NCBI GenBank assembly: GCA_955652025.1
Contig: CATPAO010000376.1
Location: 1-6,410 of the forward strand
Length of the DNA: 6,410 nt
Direction of reading: 5' to 3'
Source: Casimicrobiaceae bacterium
GTDB taxonomy: Bacteria > Pseudomonadota > Gammaproteobacteria > Burkholderiales > Casimicrobiaceae
Part shown: positions 6,390-6,410 of the stretch, one piece after another
Layout of the letters: the number at the start of each line of letters is the position of its first letter
Position numbering within the stretch: position 1 is the stretch's first letter
Program-made: the position numbers and the translations under genes
Notes under the pieces: generated by a model
What the model was told of the DNA's origin: nothing
What the model saw: the letters and a program-made list of their open reading frames with translations, nothing else
Databases searched by the model: none

Positions 6390-6410
6390 GGGATTGGAGC
6401 GGGTGAAGGG

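Noticed and set aside
6390..6410. Possible start of a further gene (GTG at 6403 after GGAG)
   Set aside because: The spacing to GGAG is only 3 bases and just a few codons are visible.

Overview
The window is strongly GC-rich, with G or C at most codon third positions, tight gene packing and long shadow frames on opposite strands. This fits a high-GC proteobacterium. A betaproteobacterial (Burkholderiales-like) source is a guess from the gene types and the sequence alone does not prove it. I see no tRNA, rRNA, CRISPR array, insertion sequence or integrase.

Left half (1-3066, minus strand): a run of co-directional genes read right to left. First comes a broken EamA/DMT-type transporter gene (2463-3066) with a frameshift and an internal deletion. 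Next is a 301-residue dehydrogenase of the 3-hydroxyisobutyrate / beta-hydroxyacid family (1495-2400), then a 266-residue inositol-monophosphatase-family phosphatase of the histidinol-phosphatase type (693-1493), then an NAD-dependent epimerase/dehydratase whose C-terminus leaves the window (1-696). The last three are separated by 1 base and by a 4-base ATGA overlap, so they look like one translationally coupled operon. No shared pathway is obvious; it reads as a small-molecule metabolism cluster.

Middle (3067-3224): a divergent intergenic region with a fair sigma-70-like promoter facing right.

Right half (plus strand): a small secreted DsrE-family protein (3225-3653), then a 228-base gap holding a GC-rich hairpin and a very good sigma-54 (RpoN) type -24/-12 element. 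The gap is followed by a large membrane-bound diguanylate cyclase (3882-6389) with an N-terminal multi-helix membrane module, a periplasmic Cache-like sensor region, a PAS domain and a GGDEF domain. The sigma-54 element lies inside the longest possible reading frame of that gene, which argues for the ATG at 3882 rather than the upstream TTG.

I did not find a convincing new multi-gene system. The points most worth a second look are the sigma-54 element in front of the cyclase, the decayed transporter whose shifted frame runs open into the dehydrogenase, and the non-standard substrate motif of that dehydrogenase.
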